Translations under genes and position numbers: made by a program
In this document: positions 6,045-6,450 of the stretch, in pieces
Layout of the letters: every line of letters begins with the position of its first letter
How positions within the stretch are numbered: position 1 is the stretch's first letter
Notes under the pieces: model-generated
Told to the model about the DNA's origin: nothing
What the model saw: only the letters and a program-made list of their open reading frames with translations
Databases searched by the model: none
Assembly: GCA_020350865.1 (NCBI GenBank)
Contig: CP070726.1
Span: forward strand, 432,570-439,019
Length of the DNA stretch: 6,450 nucleotides
Origin: Thermoplasmata archaeon
GTDB lineage: Archaea; Thermoplasmatota; Thermoplasmata; GCA-020350865
Direction: 5' to 3'

Positions 6045-6450
6045 ATGGAATCCCGGTTCGATGTGCTCATTGCTGGCGGCGGTGTGGTGGGCTGCGCTGT
6101 TGCCAGGGAGCTATCCAGGTACAGGCTGAATGTGGCCGTAATTGAGAAGGAGAGCGATGTATGCGGCGGCGCATCCAAGGCCAACAGCGGGGTGGTCCAT
6201 TCCGGTATCTACTCAGCTCCAGGATCACTAAAGGCACAGCTGTGCGTCAAGGGCAACGAGATGTTTTCCCGGTGGACCTGGGAAATGGGCGTGGAATTCA
6301 AAAGACTCGGCAAGCTGGTGGTGGCCAGAAATGAGCAGGAGATCAAAGAACTGGAAAAACTGAAGGAAGTTGGTGAGAGGAGCCGGGTGCCGGGTTTGGA
6401 GATGGTGGACAAGGAAGGGCTGAAGATGCTGGAGCCCAACATTTTTGGGG
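6045..6450 (+). CDS. FAD-dependent oxidoreductase, LhgO/GlpA-like, 3' partial
   Basis: ATG at 6045 opens a frame of 135 codons without a stop to the right edge. The N-terminus FDVLIAGGGVVGCAVAREL is a Rossmann fold dinucleotide site (G11-x-G13-x-x-G16) with the acidic E34 that ends the second strand and holds the FAD ribose. The following CGGASKANSGVVHSGIYS (40-57) is the FAD-contact signature of the L-2-hydroxyglutarate oxidase / anaerobic glycerol-3-phosphate dehydrogenase group, as is the later GVEFKRLGKLVVA. This group oxidises 2-hydroxy acids or glycerol-3-phosphate; the substrate cannot be settled because the catalytic part lies beyond the window. An earlier ATG at 6022 is in another frame and closes after a few dozen codons, so 6045 is the best start, and the promoter spacing supports it. 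The gene is divergent from the deoxyhypusine synthase gene. Confidence 0.88.
   Translation, partial: MESRFDVLIAGGGVVGCAVARELSRYRLNVAVIEKESDVCGGASKANSGVVHSGIYSAPGSLKAQLCVKGNEMFSRWTWEMGVEFKRLGKLVVARNEQEIKELEKLKEVGERSRVPGLEMVDKEGLKMLEPNIFG

Noticed and set aside
6022..6132. ATG at 6022 as an alternative start for the right-hand gene
   Set aside because: It is in a different frame from the FAD-binding sequence and meets a TGA after about 36 codons; it also overlaps the TATA-like box.

Overview
The window most likely comes from an archaeon, probably a euryarchaeote or Thermoplasmatota-like lineage. It carries a deoxyhypusine synthase-family gene (hypusine chemistry belongs to archaea and eukaryotes), a giant secreted protein of archaeal type held by one C-terminal membrane helix, and a TATA-like box about 26 bases before a start codon that has no ribosome binding site, as in leaderless archaeal transcription. 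The lineage is inferred; no marker here fixes it.

Layout. Bases 1-4808 (+) are the 3' part of a very large surface protein gene; the reading frame is already open at the left edge, so the true start lies upstream. Its ectodomain contains a repeated N-terminal beta module, two copies of an Ig-like module about 453 residues apart, two fibronectin type III-like domains, a long unassigned region, and six Ig/cadherin-like repeats of two alternating subtypes joined by PVND linkers. One transmembrane helix, a cytoplasmic alpha/beta domain of about 128 residues and a polar tail follow. Bases 4809-4902 are a short convergent 3' intergenic region with no clear terminator. Bases 4903-5943 (-) encode a complete deoxyhypusine synthase family protein. 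Bases 5944-6044 are a divergent promoter region. From 6045 (+) a FAD-dependent oxidoreductase gene of the LhgO/GlpA type begins and runs off the right edge.

The three genes show no operon relation: the first two converge and the last two diverge. The two enzyme families are ordinary metabolic or translation-modification families. The most notable object is the surface protein, whose extracellular, probably heavily glycosylated adhesin-like stalk is joined through one helix to a folded cytoplasmic domain that looks roadblock/longin-like by its order of strands and helices. This suggests an adhesin that signals or connects inward rather than a passive wall component. I found no RNA genes, CRISPR arrays, insertion sequences or other mobile elements.

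Residue numbers for the surface protein count the GTG at base 63 as residue 1; this is only a numbering origin, because that codon is probably an internal valine.
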